This document shows, one piece after another, positions 1-7,673 of a stretch of DNA of 64,000 bases. The stretch lies in NCBI GenBank assembly GCA_934167305.1, contig CAKPKQ010000003.1:1-64000 (forward strand), given 5' to 3'. Each line of letters opens with the position of its first letter. Position 1 is the stretch's first letter. Below the pieces are notes generated by a model. That model was not told the DNA's origin. It saw nothing but the letters and a program-made list of their open reading frames with translations, and searched no databases. The position numbers and the translations under genes are program-made. This DNA comes from an uncultured Clostridia bacterium. Lineage in GTDB: Bacteria > Bacillota > Clostridia > TANB77 > CAG-508.

Positions 1-77
1 ACCGAACACAGAAGTCAAGCTCCAATGTGCCGACGATATTTGCGGGTTACCCTGCTGAGAAAATAGGTTGTCGCCAG
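1..77 (+). rRNA. rrf: 5S ribosomal RNA, 3' part
   Basis: The first bases match the internal and 3' half of bacterial 5S rRNA: a CCGAACACAGAAGTCAAGC-like loop B/helix III region, a GCCGACGATA stretch, and the closing AAATAGGTTGTCGCCAG end. About 40 bases of the 5' end lie outside the window. A run of eight T residues follows directly, as expected for the end of an rRNA operon. The 3' end is judged from the consensus and may be off by one or two bases. Confidence 0.9.
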
Positions 78-229
78 ATTTTTTTTATTTATTTAATAAT
101 TTATTTTTTTATATAGATATAATTACATATCATATGACAGATAAATTGATATTAATTTATTTTTGCTGACAAGATGTTTATTACATAATATGTATTTATT
201 TCGCTATATTTAAAAGCTATTAAATAGTT

Positions 230-295
230 AAAATACAAATTTAAAATTATAATTTAAGACACTAATAATTATAATTTTAAATTTGTATTTTTTTG
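230..295 (+). terminator. Long AT-only hairpin followed by T-run
   Basis: A perfect 24-bp inverted repeat (231-254 with 267-290) with a 12-base loop is followed by more T residues. It sits between the 5S rRNA and the next promoter, so it could be a second terminator of the rRNA operon. The stem holds almost no G/C, which is weak for intrinsic termination; it could equally be a mobile-repeat remnant. The rest of 78-340 is AT-rich with no gene visible. Confidence 0.45.
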
Positions 296-342
296 TAAAA
301 TTAAATTGAAGGGAATGTCTTAAACAAATTATAATGTAAAAC

Positions 343-371
343 TTGTATTTTGAAAAAAATACAGCTATAAT
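343..371 (+). promoter_or_regulatory. SigA-type promoter for the 426 gene
   Basis: TTGTAT (343-348), a 17-bp spacer and TATAAT (366-371) lie about 55 bp before the start codon. An 18-bp perfect palindrome (369-386) overlaps the -10 end and start point. Confidence 0.6.
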
Positions 372-386
372 AAGTATATACTTATT
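369..386. promoter_or_regulatory. 18-bp palindrome at transcription start
   Basis: AATAAGTATATACTTATT is a perfect palindrome covering the end of the -10 box and the expected start site. It is placed where a repressor operator or a 5' stabilising hairpin would act. No binding protein can be named. Confidence 0.35.
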
Positions 387-425
387 TGTGTATGTTAACA
401 AATATAAAATTAGATGAGGTGTGTT

Positions 426-1313
426 ATGTATAATAGAGAAAATTATAAGGTTAGATTTTTAGAAGATTTATTAAGGGATTTTTCGTTACGTGCTAAAAGA
501 GGAGATGTGGAAATAAACAGATTATATAATGGGTACAAAACAATGTTAGAAAATGAAATTAATAAATCTACAGATAGAGTTGCACAAATTAAAGAAAGAT
601 ATGAAATATTAGATAAGGTATATAAAATTTTTTCTGATGGTGAAACAAGAGATTTAATAGCAAACAATGGTATTACAGCCAAAAGCCTAATGGAAAAATA
701 TGGAGAAAGAATAATAGGTGACAATAAAAGGACATATGGAATGTCTGAAATGTTTAACCAAGACTTAATATCTTCATATAAAAGAAGTGATAATACAATT
801 GGGAAAAAGATAAAATTTATTCCAAAAGAGGGAGAACCTTATAGAATACCAGAAATATCTGGAAAGACAGTTACTATTAGAAAAAGTGGTGAATTATATT
901 TTCAAAATTATGTAGGAGTTCAAAAAGATTTAGCTAGATATAAAATTCAAAAAAGAGATAACAAAACAGGTGAAGTAAGTGAATTTGATGTCTTTACTAA
1001 TATTAGTATAGTGCAGATGGACGAACCACAATATAGAGATGCTGTATTATACGAATTACTTGGAGAAAACAATATTGAGCTTTCAAATGCAGAAGGTTAT
1101 GTTGGAAGTATAGCAAAAGCAAATCCTGAAATTGAAGAAGGAAAAGAAAGAAAAAGCTCTGATTTATATACATATAGAATTGATGACAAATATGGTATAG
1201 AGTATGATGCAGAAGAACTTACAGCGGTTACATTATTTAAGCAATATGAAAAAAGTCTAAAAGAAAAAAGTGAAAATAGTAACAAAAAAGATAATGAAGG
1301 GCCACAACTTTAA
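426..1313 (+). CDS. Protein of unknown function (295 aa)
   Basis: I do not recognise this protein. The start at 426 is preferred over an in-frame ATG at 414 because GAGGTG (416-421) lies just upstream of it and overlaps the earlier ATG. The product is hydrophilic, rich in Lys, Glu and Asn, without signal peptide or membrane segment. Residues 1-75 look helical and charged; the middle (about 120-200) looks beta-rich; the last 25 residues are low-complexity Lys/Asn/Glu. It has its own promoter and is followed 19 bp later by a flavin reductase gene, so the two are probably co-transcribed. Confidence 0.75.
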   Translation: MYNRENYKVRFLEDLLRDFSLRAKRGDVEINRLYNGYKTMLENEINKSTDRVAQIKERYEILDKVYKIFSDGETRDLIANNGITAKSLMEKYGERIIGDNKRTYGMSEMFNQDLISSYKRSDNTIGKKIKFIPKEGEPYRIPEISGKTVTIRKSGELYFQNYVGVQKDLARYKIQKRDNKTGEVSEFDVFTNISIVQMDEPQYRDAVLYELLGENNIELSNAEGYVGSIAKANPEIEEGKERKSSDLYTYRIDDKYGIEYDAEELTAVTLFKQYEKSLKEKSENSNKKDNEGPQL

Positions 1314-1332
1314 AAATTAAAAAGGAGAAACA

Positions 1333-1902
1333 ATGGGAAAGGTAAGTTGGAAACCAGGAACATTTATATATCCATTACCAGTAGTAATGGTATCTTGTGG
1401 AGATATGAATAAAAGTAACATTATAACAGTTGCTTGGACGGGAATAATAAATACAGATAAGCCAATGTGCTATATATCTGTTAGAAAACAAAGATATTCT
1501 CATGATATAATACAAAAAAATAAAGAATTTGTTATTAACCTAACAAATAAAAAATTAGCATATGCAACAGATTGGTGTGGGGTTAAATCAGGTGCAAAAG
1601 TTGATAAGTTTAAAGAAATACATTTAACAAAAGAAAAAGCTAAATTTGTTAAATGTCCACTTATAAAAGAAAGTCCAGTGTCTATTGAATGTAGAGTTGT
1701 TGAAGTAAAAGAATTAGGAACTCATGATATGTTTATGGCAGAAATTTTATCAATTGATGCGGATGAAAAATATATTGATAGTAAAGGTACATTTGACATA
1801 ACAAAATGTGATTTAATTGCATATGCAAATGGAAAATACTTTACTTTAGGAAAACAAATTGGAAAATTTGGCTATTCAGTACAAAAAAAGAAAAGAAAAT
1901 GA
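1333..1902 (+). CDS. Flavin reductase family protein (FMN-binding split barrel)
   Basis: The 189-aa protein matches the flavin reductase-like domain: an N-terminal WKPGTFIYPLPVVMVSCG strand region, an IITVAWTG segment that normally contacts FMN, and the VINL and GTHDMFMAEI segments typical of the split-barrel fold. These proteins bind FMN and either reduce free flavin with NAD(P)H or act as flavin carriers; the substrate here cannot be told. AAAGGAG ends 7 bp before the start. It follows the unknown 426 gene by 19 bp. No terminator is seen before the rpmG promoter. It is a full-length single-domain member. Confidence 0.85.
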   Translation: MGKVSWKPGTFIYPLPVVMVSCGDMNKSNIITVAWTGIINTDKPMCYISVRKQRYSHDIIQKNKEFVINLTNKKLAYATDWCGVKSGAKVDKFKEIHLTKEKAKFVKCPLIKESPVSIECRVVEVKELGTHDMFMAEILSIDADEKYIDSKGTFDITKCDLIAYANGKYFTLGKQIGKFGYSVQKKKRK

Positions 1903-1912
1903 GCTAGAATAG

Positions 1913-1941
1913 TTGACATATTTAGAAAAACATGGTATGAT
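1913..1941 (+). promoter_or_regulatory. Consensus promoter of rpmG-secE-nusG
   Basis: TTGACA (1913-1918), 17-bp spacer, TATGAT (1936-1941). This is the closest match to consensus in the window and fits a highly expressed ribosomal operon. Confidence 0.8.
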
Positions 1942-1943
1942 AT

Positions 1944-1972
1944 TTAAGCGTATGTGAGAAACATACGCTTAA
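1944..1972 (+). promoter_or_regulatory. 12-bp hairpin at the 5' end of the rpmG transcript
   Basis: TTAAGCGTATGT (1944-1955) pairs perfectly with 1961-1972 around a GAGAA loop. It begins at the predicted transcription start and is followed by A residues, not T, so it is not a terminator on this strand. A 5' mRNA-stabilising hairpin or a regulatory leader is the likely role. Confidence 0.5.
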
Positions 1973-2013
1973 AAAAATGAAAATGAAAAAGCATAAAGCT
2001 GGAGGTGTGTTAA

Positions 2014-2178
2014 ATGGCTACAAAGGGAGCAAGAGAACCAATTACATTAGAATGTACAGAATGTAAAAGAAGAAATTATTTAACAGAAAAAAACAAAAAA
2101 AATAATACAGACAGATTAGAAGTTGTTAAATATTGCAAATTCTGCAAAAAACGTACAACACATAAAGAAACAAAATAA
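2014..2178 (+). CDS. rpmG: 50S ribosomal protein L33
   Basis: A 54-aa protein starting [17 protein letters not shown], with two CxxC pairs (CTEC near residue 14 and CKFC near residue 42) that bind zinc in the C+ form of L33. GGAGGTG is 7 bp before the ATG. It is the first gene of rpmG-secE-nusG, the usual Firmicute order, with secE 21 bp downstream. The zinc-binding form means the protein may serve as a zinc store, as known for the family. Confidence 0.95.
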   Translation: MATKGAREPITLECTECKRRNYLTEKNKKNNTDRLEVVKYCKFCKKRTTHKETK

Positions 2179-2199
2179 GCCTTTTGAGGAGGAAAGAAG

Positions 2200-2553
2200 A
2201 TGCCTAAAAAAGAAGTATCTAAAAATGACAAAAAAGAGAAGAAAGAAAATAAGCACTTTTTTAAAGATTTTAAGGCAGAATTAAAAAGAGTAATTTGGCC
2301 AACACCAAAGCAACTTGTAAATAATACTGTTGCTGTTATTGTGATTGTAATTATTACAGCTATTATTGTATTTGTATTAGATGTAACTTTTGAATTGGTT
2401 AATAAACAAGGTATAAACAGAGTTAAAGAATTTGTTGAAACACATAAAGAACAAACAGAAAATACTAATGATCAAGCAGAAGAAGCAATTAACAATACTT
2501 TAGATGAAGAAAGTTCTAACAATGAAGCTGAAAATAATACAGTAAATGAATAA
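2200..2553 (+). CDS. secE: Protein translocase subunit SecE
   Basis: SecE is the single-span gamma subunit of the SecYEG protein-export channel. The family signature FKAELKRVIWPTPKQL is at about residues 26-41, followed by one membrane span (about 44-66). Two things are unusual: a Lys-rich N-terminal 20 residues and an acidic Asn/Glu-rich C-terminal tail (about 80-117), which makes it nearly twice the minimal SecE length. It lies between rpmG and nusG, the conserved context. Confidence 0.95.
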   Translation: MPKKEVSKNDKKEKKENKHFFKDFKAELKRVIWPTPKQLVNNTVAVIVIVIITAIIVFVLDVTFELVNKQGINRVKEFVETHKEQTENTNDQAEEAINNTLDEESSNNEAENNTVNE

Positions 2554-2569
2554 TAAGGAGGCTAAAAAT

Positions 2570-3100
2570 ATGTCTCAACAAGAAGAATTAGTGCCAAGAT
2601 GGTATGTAGTACATACTTATTCTGGTTATGAAAACAAAGTAAAAACAGACTTGGAAAAAACTATAAAAAATAGAGAATTAGAAGAATTCTTTTTTGATAT
2701 TGTTGTACCTATGGAGGAACAAATAGAAATTAAAGAAGGACAAAGAAAAACAAATCTAAAAAAAGTTTTCCCTGGATATGTTTTAGTAAAAATGATTGTA
2801 ACAGAAAAAACATGGTATATAGTAAGAAATACTAGAGGTGTTACAGGCTTTGTAGGTTCAGGTACAGATCCTATTCCTTTAACAGATGATGAAATTAGAA
2901 AAATGGGATTTGAGCAAGTAGAAGTTAATGTAGATTATGGTGTTAATGACACAGTTCGTATAATGGATGGTCCATTAACAGATTTTACAGGAACAGTTAC
3001 AGAAATCAACAAAGAAAAACATAAAGTTAAAGTATTAGTTTCTATGTTTGGAAGGGAAACGCCGGTTGAGTTGGAGTTTTCTCAAGTCCAAAAAATCTAA
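2570..3100 (+). CDS. nusG: Transcription termination/antitermination factor NusG
   Basis: NusG binds RNA polymerase and couples it to ribosomes or Rho. The N-terminal NGN domain starts at RWYVVHTYSGYE and the C-terminal KOW motif includes VRIMDGPLTDFTGTV. The start at 2570 is chosen because AAGGAGG (2555-2561) sits 8 bp upstream; an earlier in-frame ATG at 2546 overlaps secE and has no ribosome site. The 176-aa length is typical. The stop codon (3098-3100) lies inside the left arm of a 122-bp palindromic element. Confidence 0.95.
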   Translation: MSQQEELVPRWYVVHTYSGYENKVKTDLEKTIKNRELEEFFFDIVVPMEEQIEIKEGQRKTNLKKVFPGYVLVKMIVTEKTWYIVRNTRGVTGFVGSGTDPIPLTDDEIRKMGFEQVEVNVDYGVNDTVRIMDGPLTDFTGTVTEINKEKHKVKVLVSMFGRETPVELEFSQVQKI

Positions 3101-3220
3101 TTTTAATTTATAACTTCGTATTACTTTGTTAACCATCACAAAATTTTCTTCAACATACACACGTATAGTTTCAGAAAATTTTGCTCGGTTGCCTCGTACT
3201 ACTCGTTCTAAATTAAAATT
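3099..3220. repeat. 122-bp palindromic element at nusG 3' end
   Basis: Terminal arms of 16 bp (3099-3114 and 3205-3220) match at 15 of 16 positions, and the inner parts also pair: a CAAAATTTTCT block at 3138-3148 matches its counterpart near 3173-3183, down to an ACATAC/GTATAG apex. The whole unit can fold as one imperfect hairpin. It overlaps the last bases of nusG. There is no T-run typical of a terminator. It resembles a MITE or REP-like unit; only one copy is in the window. Confidence 0.6.
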
Positions 3221-3328
3221 ACAATAATTTGTAATTTAGGTTTTGTTTTATAACATAAATAGTGTGCTATAAATCAAAATTTTAGATTAATATACATATT
3301 ACAAAACAATAAAGGAGGTGCTATAATA

Positions 3329-3757
3329 ATGGCAGAGAAAGAAGTTAGTAATATTATAAAATTACAAATTCCTGGAGGTAAAGCATCACCAGCTCCACCA
3401 GTTGGACCAGCATTAGGTGGTAGTGGTGTTAACATTATGGACTTTGTAAAGCAATTCAATGACAGAACAGCACAAATGGCAGGAACTGTAATTCCAGTTG
3501 TTATAACTGTTTATAAAGATAAATCATTTGAATTTATTACTAAAGAACCACCAATGGCAGTTTTAATTAAACAAGCTGCAAAAATTGAAAAAGGTTCTGG
3601 AAAACCTAATAGAGATAAAGTTGCAAAATTAAATAAAGCACAAGTTGAAGAAATCGCTAAAAAGAAAATGCCAGACTTAAATGCAGCATCATTAGAAGCA
3701 GCAATGAGTATGGTAGCAGGAACTGCTAGATCTATGGGTGTAGTTGTAGAAGACTAA
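3329..3757 (+). CDS. rplK: 50S ribosomal protein L11
   Basis: The 142-aa protein has the L11 N-terminal signature with the Pro-rich [19 protein letters not shown] segment and the C-terminal rRNA-binding GTARSMGV motif. L11 forms the base of the stalk in the GTPase centre. AAAGGAGG is about 10 bp before ATG. It is followed 57 bp later by rplA. The promoter in the 3221-3328 gap was not clear (a TGTGCTATAAA-like -10 is the best candidate). Confidence 0.97.
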   Translation: MAEKEVSNIIKLQIPGGKASPAPPVGPALGGSGVNIMDFVKQFNDRTAQMAGTVIPVVITVYKDKSFEFITKEPPMAVLIKQAAKIEKGSGKPNRDKVAKLNKAQVEEIAKKKMPDLNAASLEAAMSMVAGTARSMGVVVED

Positions 3758-3814
3758 AAAATAAATTGGGAGAAAATTAATTAACAATTTTCGTTTGAAC
3801 CAAAGGAGGTAAAC

Positions 3815-4498
3815 ATGAAAAAAGGAAAGAGATATCAAGAAGCTGAAAAGTTAGTTGATAGAAAAAAATTGTATACTGCTAAAGAAGCATTAGATACAAT
3901 TGAAAAAATGCCAAAAACAAAATTTGATGAAACAGTAGAATTACACATGAAATTAGGTGTGGATTCAAAACAAGCTGATCAACAAGTAAGAGGAACAACA
4001 GTACTTCCAAATGGTACTGGTAAAACTCAAAAAGTATTAGTATTTGCTAAGGGACCAAAAGCAGACGAAGCTACAAAAGCTGGAGCTGATTTTGTAGGAG
4101 CAGAAGAATTAATACCAAAAATTGAAAAAGAAAACTGGTTTGATTATGATGTTATAGTTGCAACTCCAGACATGATGGGTGTTGTAGGTAGATTAGGTAA
4201 AGTATTAGGACCAAAAGGTTTAATGCCAAACCCTAAATCAGGAACAGTAACAATGGATGTAGCAAAAGCAATCCAAGAAATTAAATCAGGAAAAGTTGAA
4301 TACAGACTTGATAAAAACAATATTGTTCACCTAGGTTTTGGAAAGGTATCATTTGGAGCAGATAAACTATTAGAAAACTATGAAACAGTTGTAAATGCTA
4401 TTATAAAAGCAAAACCAGCAGCTGCAAAGGGACAATACATTAAAAGTGTAGCTATATCTACTACAATGGGACCAAGTATGTATATTGATCAAAAATAA
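3815..4498 (+). CDS. rplA: 50S ribosomal protein L1
   Basis: A 227-aa L1 protein, usual length. The N-terminal domain begins [15 protein letters not shown] and the C-terminal half has the conserved [18 protein letters not shown] signature. L1 binds 23S rRNA in the stalk at the E site and often represses its own operon. AAAGGAGG precedes the start. The next gene is separated by the L10 leader, so rplKA and rplJL are regulated separately. Confidence 0.97.
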   Translation: MKKGKRYQEAEKLVDRKKLYTAKEALDTIEKMPKTKFDETVELHMKLGVDSKQADQQVRGTTVLPNGTGKTQKVLVFAKGPKADEATKAGADFVGAEELIPKIEKENWFDYDVIVATPDMMGVVGRLGKVLGPKGLMPNPKSGTVTMDVAKAIQEIKSGKVEYRLDKNNIVHLGFGKVSFGADKLLENYETVVNAIIKAKPAAAKGQYIKSVAISTTMGPSMYIDQK

Positions 4499-4504
4499 AT
4501 AATA

Positions 4505-4620
4505 TTGCCGAAGAAAGTAAGCATACACTTAAGTCTTACCGAGGTAAAGAATGAAACGGAAATATCATCCAATCAATCTTTGTCTTAGTAAGAATAGGCA
4601 TTATTGATTGGATGTTTTTT
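4505..4620 (+). promoter_or_regulatory. Ribosomal protein L10 leader with attenuator
   Basis: The stretch contains the conserved L10-leader motifs TGCCGAAGAAAGTAAGC and CTTACCGAGGT, then a 12-bp stem (4566-4577 with 4603-4614) followed by TTTTTT. In Firmicutes the L10(L12)4 complex binds this leader and limits rplJ-rplL expression. The 3' stem with its T-run supports control by premature termination here. Confidence 0.9.
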
Positions 4621-4660
4621 AGATTAAATTGCATTCATATAAAATTTGGGAGGTGAAAAA

Positions 4661-5161
4661 ATGGCAAGTGAGAACATTTTAAAACAAAAGGAAGAAGAAG
4701 TTAGCAAACTAGCTGAAAAATTAAAAGAAGCAAAAGTTATTCTTTTAACAGATTACAGAGGAATTAATGTTGCTGATGTAACAAAACTAAGAGCAGATTT
4801 AAGAAATACAAATAGTGAATACAAAGTTATTAAAAACAACATTATAAAAAGAGCATTAGATGCAAATGGAGAAAGTGGATTAGATGATTTATTAGAAGGA
4901 CCAACTGCAATTGTAATTGGAACTGAAGATTATTTAGAACCATCTAAAGTAATATACAATTTCTCAAAAAACAATGAATTCTACAAAATTAAAGGTGGAA
5001 TTATAGAAGGCAAAGTAATGACAGCTGAAGAAATTATAACTTTAGCAAAATTACCATCAAGACAAGAACTTATGGCAAAATTGGCAGGTGCTTTACTTGG
5101 CAATATTACAAAATTGGCTGTTGCGCTTGATGCAGTTAGGGAACAAAAAGCTAACGCCTAA
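4661..5161 (+). CDS. rplJ: 50S ribosomal protein L10
   Basis: L10 anchors the L7/L12 dimers in the ribosomal stalk. The 166-aa protein shows the N-terminal LTDYRGINVADVTKLR segment and a C-terminal helix that binds L12. The start at 4661 is set by GGGAGGTG (4648-4655); an upstream in-frame TTG at 4646 is inside this ribosome site and rejected. The L10 leader lies just upstream and rplL follows 89 bp later. Confidence 0.97.
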   Translation: MASENILKQKEEEVSKLAEKLKEAKVILLTDYRGINVADVTKLRADLRNTNSEYKVIKNNIIKRALDANGESGLDDLLEGPTAIVIGTEDYLEPSKVIYNFSKNNEFYKIKGGIIEGKVMTAEEIITLAKLPSRQELMAKLAGALLGNITKLAVALDAVREQKANA

Positions 5162-5250
5162 ACAAATTATAAAGTTTAGAATATGATTATTCTAAGTTGA
5201 TTAAAATAAAAAATTATTAAAAATAAAATAAAGAAGGAGGTCATTTTAAA

Positions 5251-5616
5251 ATGGCAAAAATTGATGAATTATTAGAAACTATCGACACTTTAACAGTTGT
5301 TGAATTAGCAGAATTAGTAAAAGGAATTGAAGAAAAATATGGAGTATCTGCAGCAGCAGTTGCAGCACCTGCAGCAGGAGCAACAGCTGGAGCAGCTGAA
5401 GAAAAATCTTCATTTAACGTAGTATTAAAAGAAGCTGGAGCAAACAAAATCCAAGTAATTAAAGTAGTTAGAGATGCTACAGGATTAGGATTAAAAGAAG
5501 CTAAAGATTTAGTTGATGGAGCTCCAAAAACAGTTAAAGAAAACGTAGCTAAAGCAGAAGCTGAAGAATTAAAAGCTAAATTTGAAGAAGTTGGCGCTAC
5601 AGTAGAATTAGCATAG
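5251..5616 (+). CDS. rplL: 50S ribosomal protein L7/L12
   Basis: A 121-aa L7/L12 with the dimerising N-terminal domain, an Ala-rich hinge (about residues 33-50) and the C-terminal factor-binding domain including [27 protein letters not shown] is 11 bp upstream. A terminator follows, and rpoB, the usual next gene, is absent; plsX is next. Confidence 0.97.
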   Translation: MAKIDELLETIDTLTVVELAELVKGIEEKYGVSAAAVAAPAAGATAGAAEEKSSFNVVLKEAGANKIQVIKVVRDATGLGLKEAKDLVDGAPKTVKENVAKAEAEELKAKFEEVGATVELA

Positions 5617-5639
5617 TTTTAAACTAAATAAATAATACA

Positions 5640-5697
5640 AGAGTACTAAATTGAAGTGAGTTCTTAAATTATTTCAATCAAAGTGCTCTTTTTTTAT
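5640..5697 (+). terminator. Terminator after rplL
   Basis: A GAGTACT/AGTGCTC outer stem with an inner TTGAA/TTCAA stem ends in seven T residues at about 5689-5695. It closes the rplJ-rplL transcript. Confidence 0.75.
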
Positions 5698-5841
5698 TGT
5701 ATAGAAAAAATTGGTAATATAATAAGAATAAATAACCTTAAATAGTAGAAGTAACTATGTGAATATTGTGCTATATTGTATAGATAAAATGTTAAATCAG
5801 GTATTTCTCACAAAAACTACTCATTGATTAATAATTTATAA

Positions 5842-5870
5842 TTGACTTTAATAAATATAAGTTATAAAAT
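5842..5870 (+). promoter_or_regulatory. Promoter upstream of plsX
   Basis: TTGACT (5842-5847), 17-bp spacer, TAAAAT (5865-5870). The rest of the 5698-5934 gap is AT-rich without another recognisable feature. Confidence 0.55.
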
Positions 5871-5934
5871 AGAAAAGTAAACATATCAATTATTATGCTT
5901 ACATAGTAAAAACAAAAGGAGAGTAAATTAAATA

Positions 5935-6972
5935 ATGGTAATATTATTAGATGCTATGGGTGGAGATAATGCACCAGATGCAACAATAAAAGGAGCTGTA
6001 AGAGCTATAAATCAGATTGACGCTGAAATTCTATTAATAGGAAATAAAGATATAATAAATAAAAAAGTAAAAGAATTATATAATAAAAATGATATATCAG
6101 AAATATCATCTAAACTAAAAATATATCATACTACAGAAACAATAGAAATGGAGGATACTCCAACAGTTGCAATTAAACACAAAAAAGATTCATCGATGGT
6201 TGTAGGTTTTAATCTATTAAAAGAAGGCAAAGGAGATGTATTTATCTCAGCAGGTAATTCAGGTGCATTACTTACAGGAGCAACATTATTAGTTGGGAGA
6301 ATAAAAGGTGTAGATAGACCAGCATTAGCAGGAATTTTACCAGCATATAAGAGTCGATTAGTTCTAATGGACTGTGGTGCAAATACAAATTGCAAACCAA
6401 TTAACCTTTTACAGTTTGCTCAAATGGCAAGTATATACTTAGAAACAACAATTGGTGTAAAAAATCCAAGAGTAGGGTTATTAAACATTGGAACTGAAGA
6501 AACAAAAGGCAATGAATTAATGAAAGAGTCATATAAATTATTAAAAGAACAAAGCAAAGATCTTGGAGTTAATTTTATTGGAAATGTTGAAGGAAGAGAT
6601 GCTTTTTCTGGAAATGTTGATATTGTTGTAACAGATGGATTTACAGGAAATAATTTTTTAAAAGCAGTTGAGGGATTAGGAAAATTTGTAAAAAGAACAT
6701 TATCAGAAAGTTTAAAGAAAAATTTATTATCTAAAATAGCAGCACTTCCAAGTATGCCAGCAATAAAAAGATTTGCAAAAAGTGTAGATTATAAAGAATA
6801 TGGTGGGGCTTTATTCTTAGGAGTAAAAAAACCAGTAGTAAAAGCACATGGAAGTAGTGATGAAAAATCATTTGAATTTACCATAAAACAAGCTGAACAA
6901 TTTGTAAAAAATCAAGCAGTTGAAAAGCTAAAGGAGCAATTTACAAAGGAAACAGCTGAAAAAAATAATTAA
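5935..6972 (+). CDS. plsX: Phosphate acyltransferase PlsX
   Basis: PlsX converts acyl-ACP and phosphate to acyl-phosphate, the donor for PlsY in phospholipid synthesis. The 345-aa protein begins with the family signature ILLDAMGGDNAPDATIKG and includes SAGNSGALLTGA and GGALFLGVKKPVVKAHGSS. It is peripheral to the membrane. GGAGAG is about 13 bp upstream. It is followed 110 bp later by acpP under its own promoter, a common pairing in Firmicutes, although the usual downstream rnc and smc lie elsewhere in the window. Confidence 0.96.
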   Translation: MVILLDAMGGDNAPDATIKGAVRAINQIDAEILLIGNKDIINKKVKELYNKNDISEISSKLKIYHTTETIEMEDTPTVAIKHKKDSSMVVGFNLLKEGKGDVFISAGNSGALLTGATLLVGRIKGVDRPALAGILPAYKSRLVLMDCGANTNCKPINLLQFAQMASIYLETTIGVKNPRVGLLNIGTEETKGNELMKESYKLLKEQSKDLGVNFIGNVEGRDAFSGNVDIVVTDGFTGNNFLKAVEGLGKFVKRTLSESLKKNLLSKIAALPSMPAIKRFAKSVDYKEYGGALFLGVKKPVVKAHGSSDEKSFEFTIKQAEQFVKNQAVEKLKEQFTKETAEKNN

Positions 6973-7004
6973 AATAATAAAAATAAAATATTTGTTTAAA
7001 TTGC

Positions 7005-7033
7005 TTGACAATTATGCTGACTTGTATTATCTT
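7005..7033 (+). promoter_or_regulatory. Promoter of acpP
   Basis: TTGACA (7005-7010), 17-bp spacer, TATCTT (7028-7033). A competing TATTAT at 7025 would leave only 14 bp. Confidence 0.5.
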
Positions 7034-7081
7034 TTAGATAAAGAATTTAAGCAGAATAATAAAGGAGGTGGCTAAAGTATC

Positions 7082-7324
7082 ATGAGTTCAGAAGAAGTTT
7101 TTGAAAAAGTAAAAGAAACTATTATAGAACAAATAGGTGTAACAGATACAGCAGTTACTATGGAGGCATCTTTTATTGATGATTTAGGAGCTGATTCATT
7201 AGACATAGTTGAATTAATTATGGCATTAGAAGAAGAATTTGATATGGAAATTCCAGATGCTGATGCAGAAAAAATAGTTACAGTAGGCGATGTTGTTGAA
7301 TATATTAAAGAACATGTTGCATAA
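7082..7324 (+). CDS. acpP: Acyl carrier protein
   Basis: An 80-aa acidic protein with the phosphopantetheine attachment motif [10 protein letters not shown] (the Ser at about residue 39). ACP carries the growing acyl chain in fatty acid synthesis and feeds PlsX upstream. AAAGGAGGTG lies 11 bp before the ATG, slightly long spacing. A strong terminator follows. Confidence 0.96.
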   Translation: MSSEEVFEKVKETIIEQIGVTDTAVTMEASFIDDLGADSLDIVELIMALEEEFDMEIPDADAEKIVTVGDVVEYIKEHVA

Positions 7325-7340
7325 GAAAAAATATAAGGAA

Positions 7341-7370
7341 TGGTATAGTTATAGACTATACTATTTTTTT
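7341..7370 (+). terminator. Terminator after acpP
   Basis: TGGTATAGT (7341-7349) pairs with ACTATACTA (7355-7363), followed by a run of T. Confidence 0.8.
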
Positions 7371-7392
7371 GGTTTAAATTTAAATAGAACTA

Positions 7393-7421
7393 TTGAAAAA
7401 TAACAAAAATTATATTATTAT
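7393..7421 (+). promoter_or_regulatory. Promoter upstream of the 39-codon ORF
   Basis: TTGAAA (7393-7398), 17-bp spacer, TATTAT (7416-7421). Confidence 0.5.
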
Positions 7422-7466
7422 AATTGCATAACAAATCAAAAGAAAAGTAATAAAGAGGAACTAAAA

Positions 7467-7586
7467 ATGACAAAAGCTAAAAGCATTGCGAGAGTACACA
7501 CACATATACGTGATTTATTAGAGAATAAACAAGCTAAGAGATTAGCTTTATTAGTTGAATATAGAAAACAGACTATTAAAACATAG
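7467..7586 (+). CDS. Small basic protein or leader peptide (39 aa)
   Basis: The ORF starts MTKAKSIARVHTHIRD and is rich in Lys, Arg and Leu, predicted as one or two amphipathic helices. AAGAGG is 8 bp before the ATG and a promoter is upstream. Its last codons and stop form the left and right sides of a terminator stem, so translation could affect termination before the downstream pseudopilin gene. I do not recognise the sequence. It may be a true small protein or an attenuator peptide. Confidence 0.5.
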   Translation: MTKAKSIARVHTHIRDLLENKQAKRLALLVEYRKQTIKT

Positions 7587-7595
7587 TCTGTTTTT
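7566..7595 (+). terminator. Terminator overlapping the end of the small ORF
   Basis: AAACAGACTA (7566-7575) pairs with TAGTCTGTTT (7584-7593), followed by TTT. The TAG stop at 7584-7586 is inside the stem. Confidence 0.7.
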
Positions 7596-7673
7596 ATTGT
7601 GATTAAAGATTCGGAAGGATGGAATAACATAAACAAATAGAAAACTACAGGCAAATGAAAAAAGGAGGAAAAA

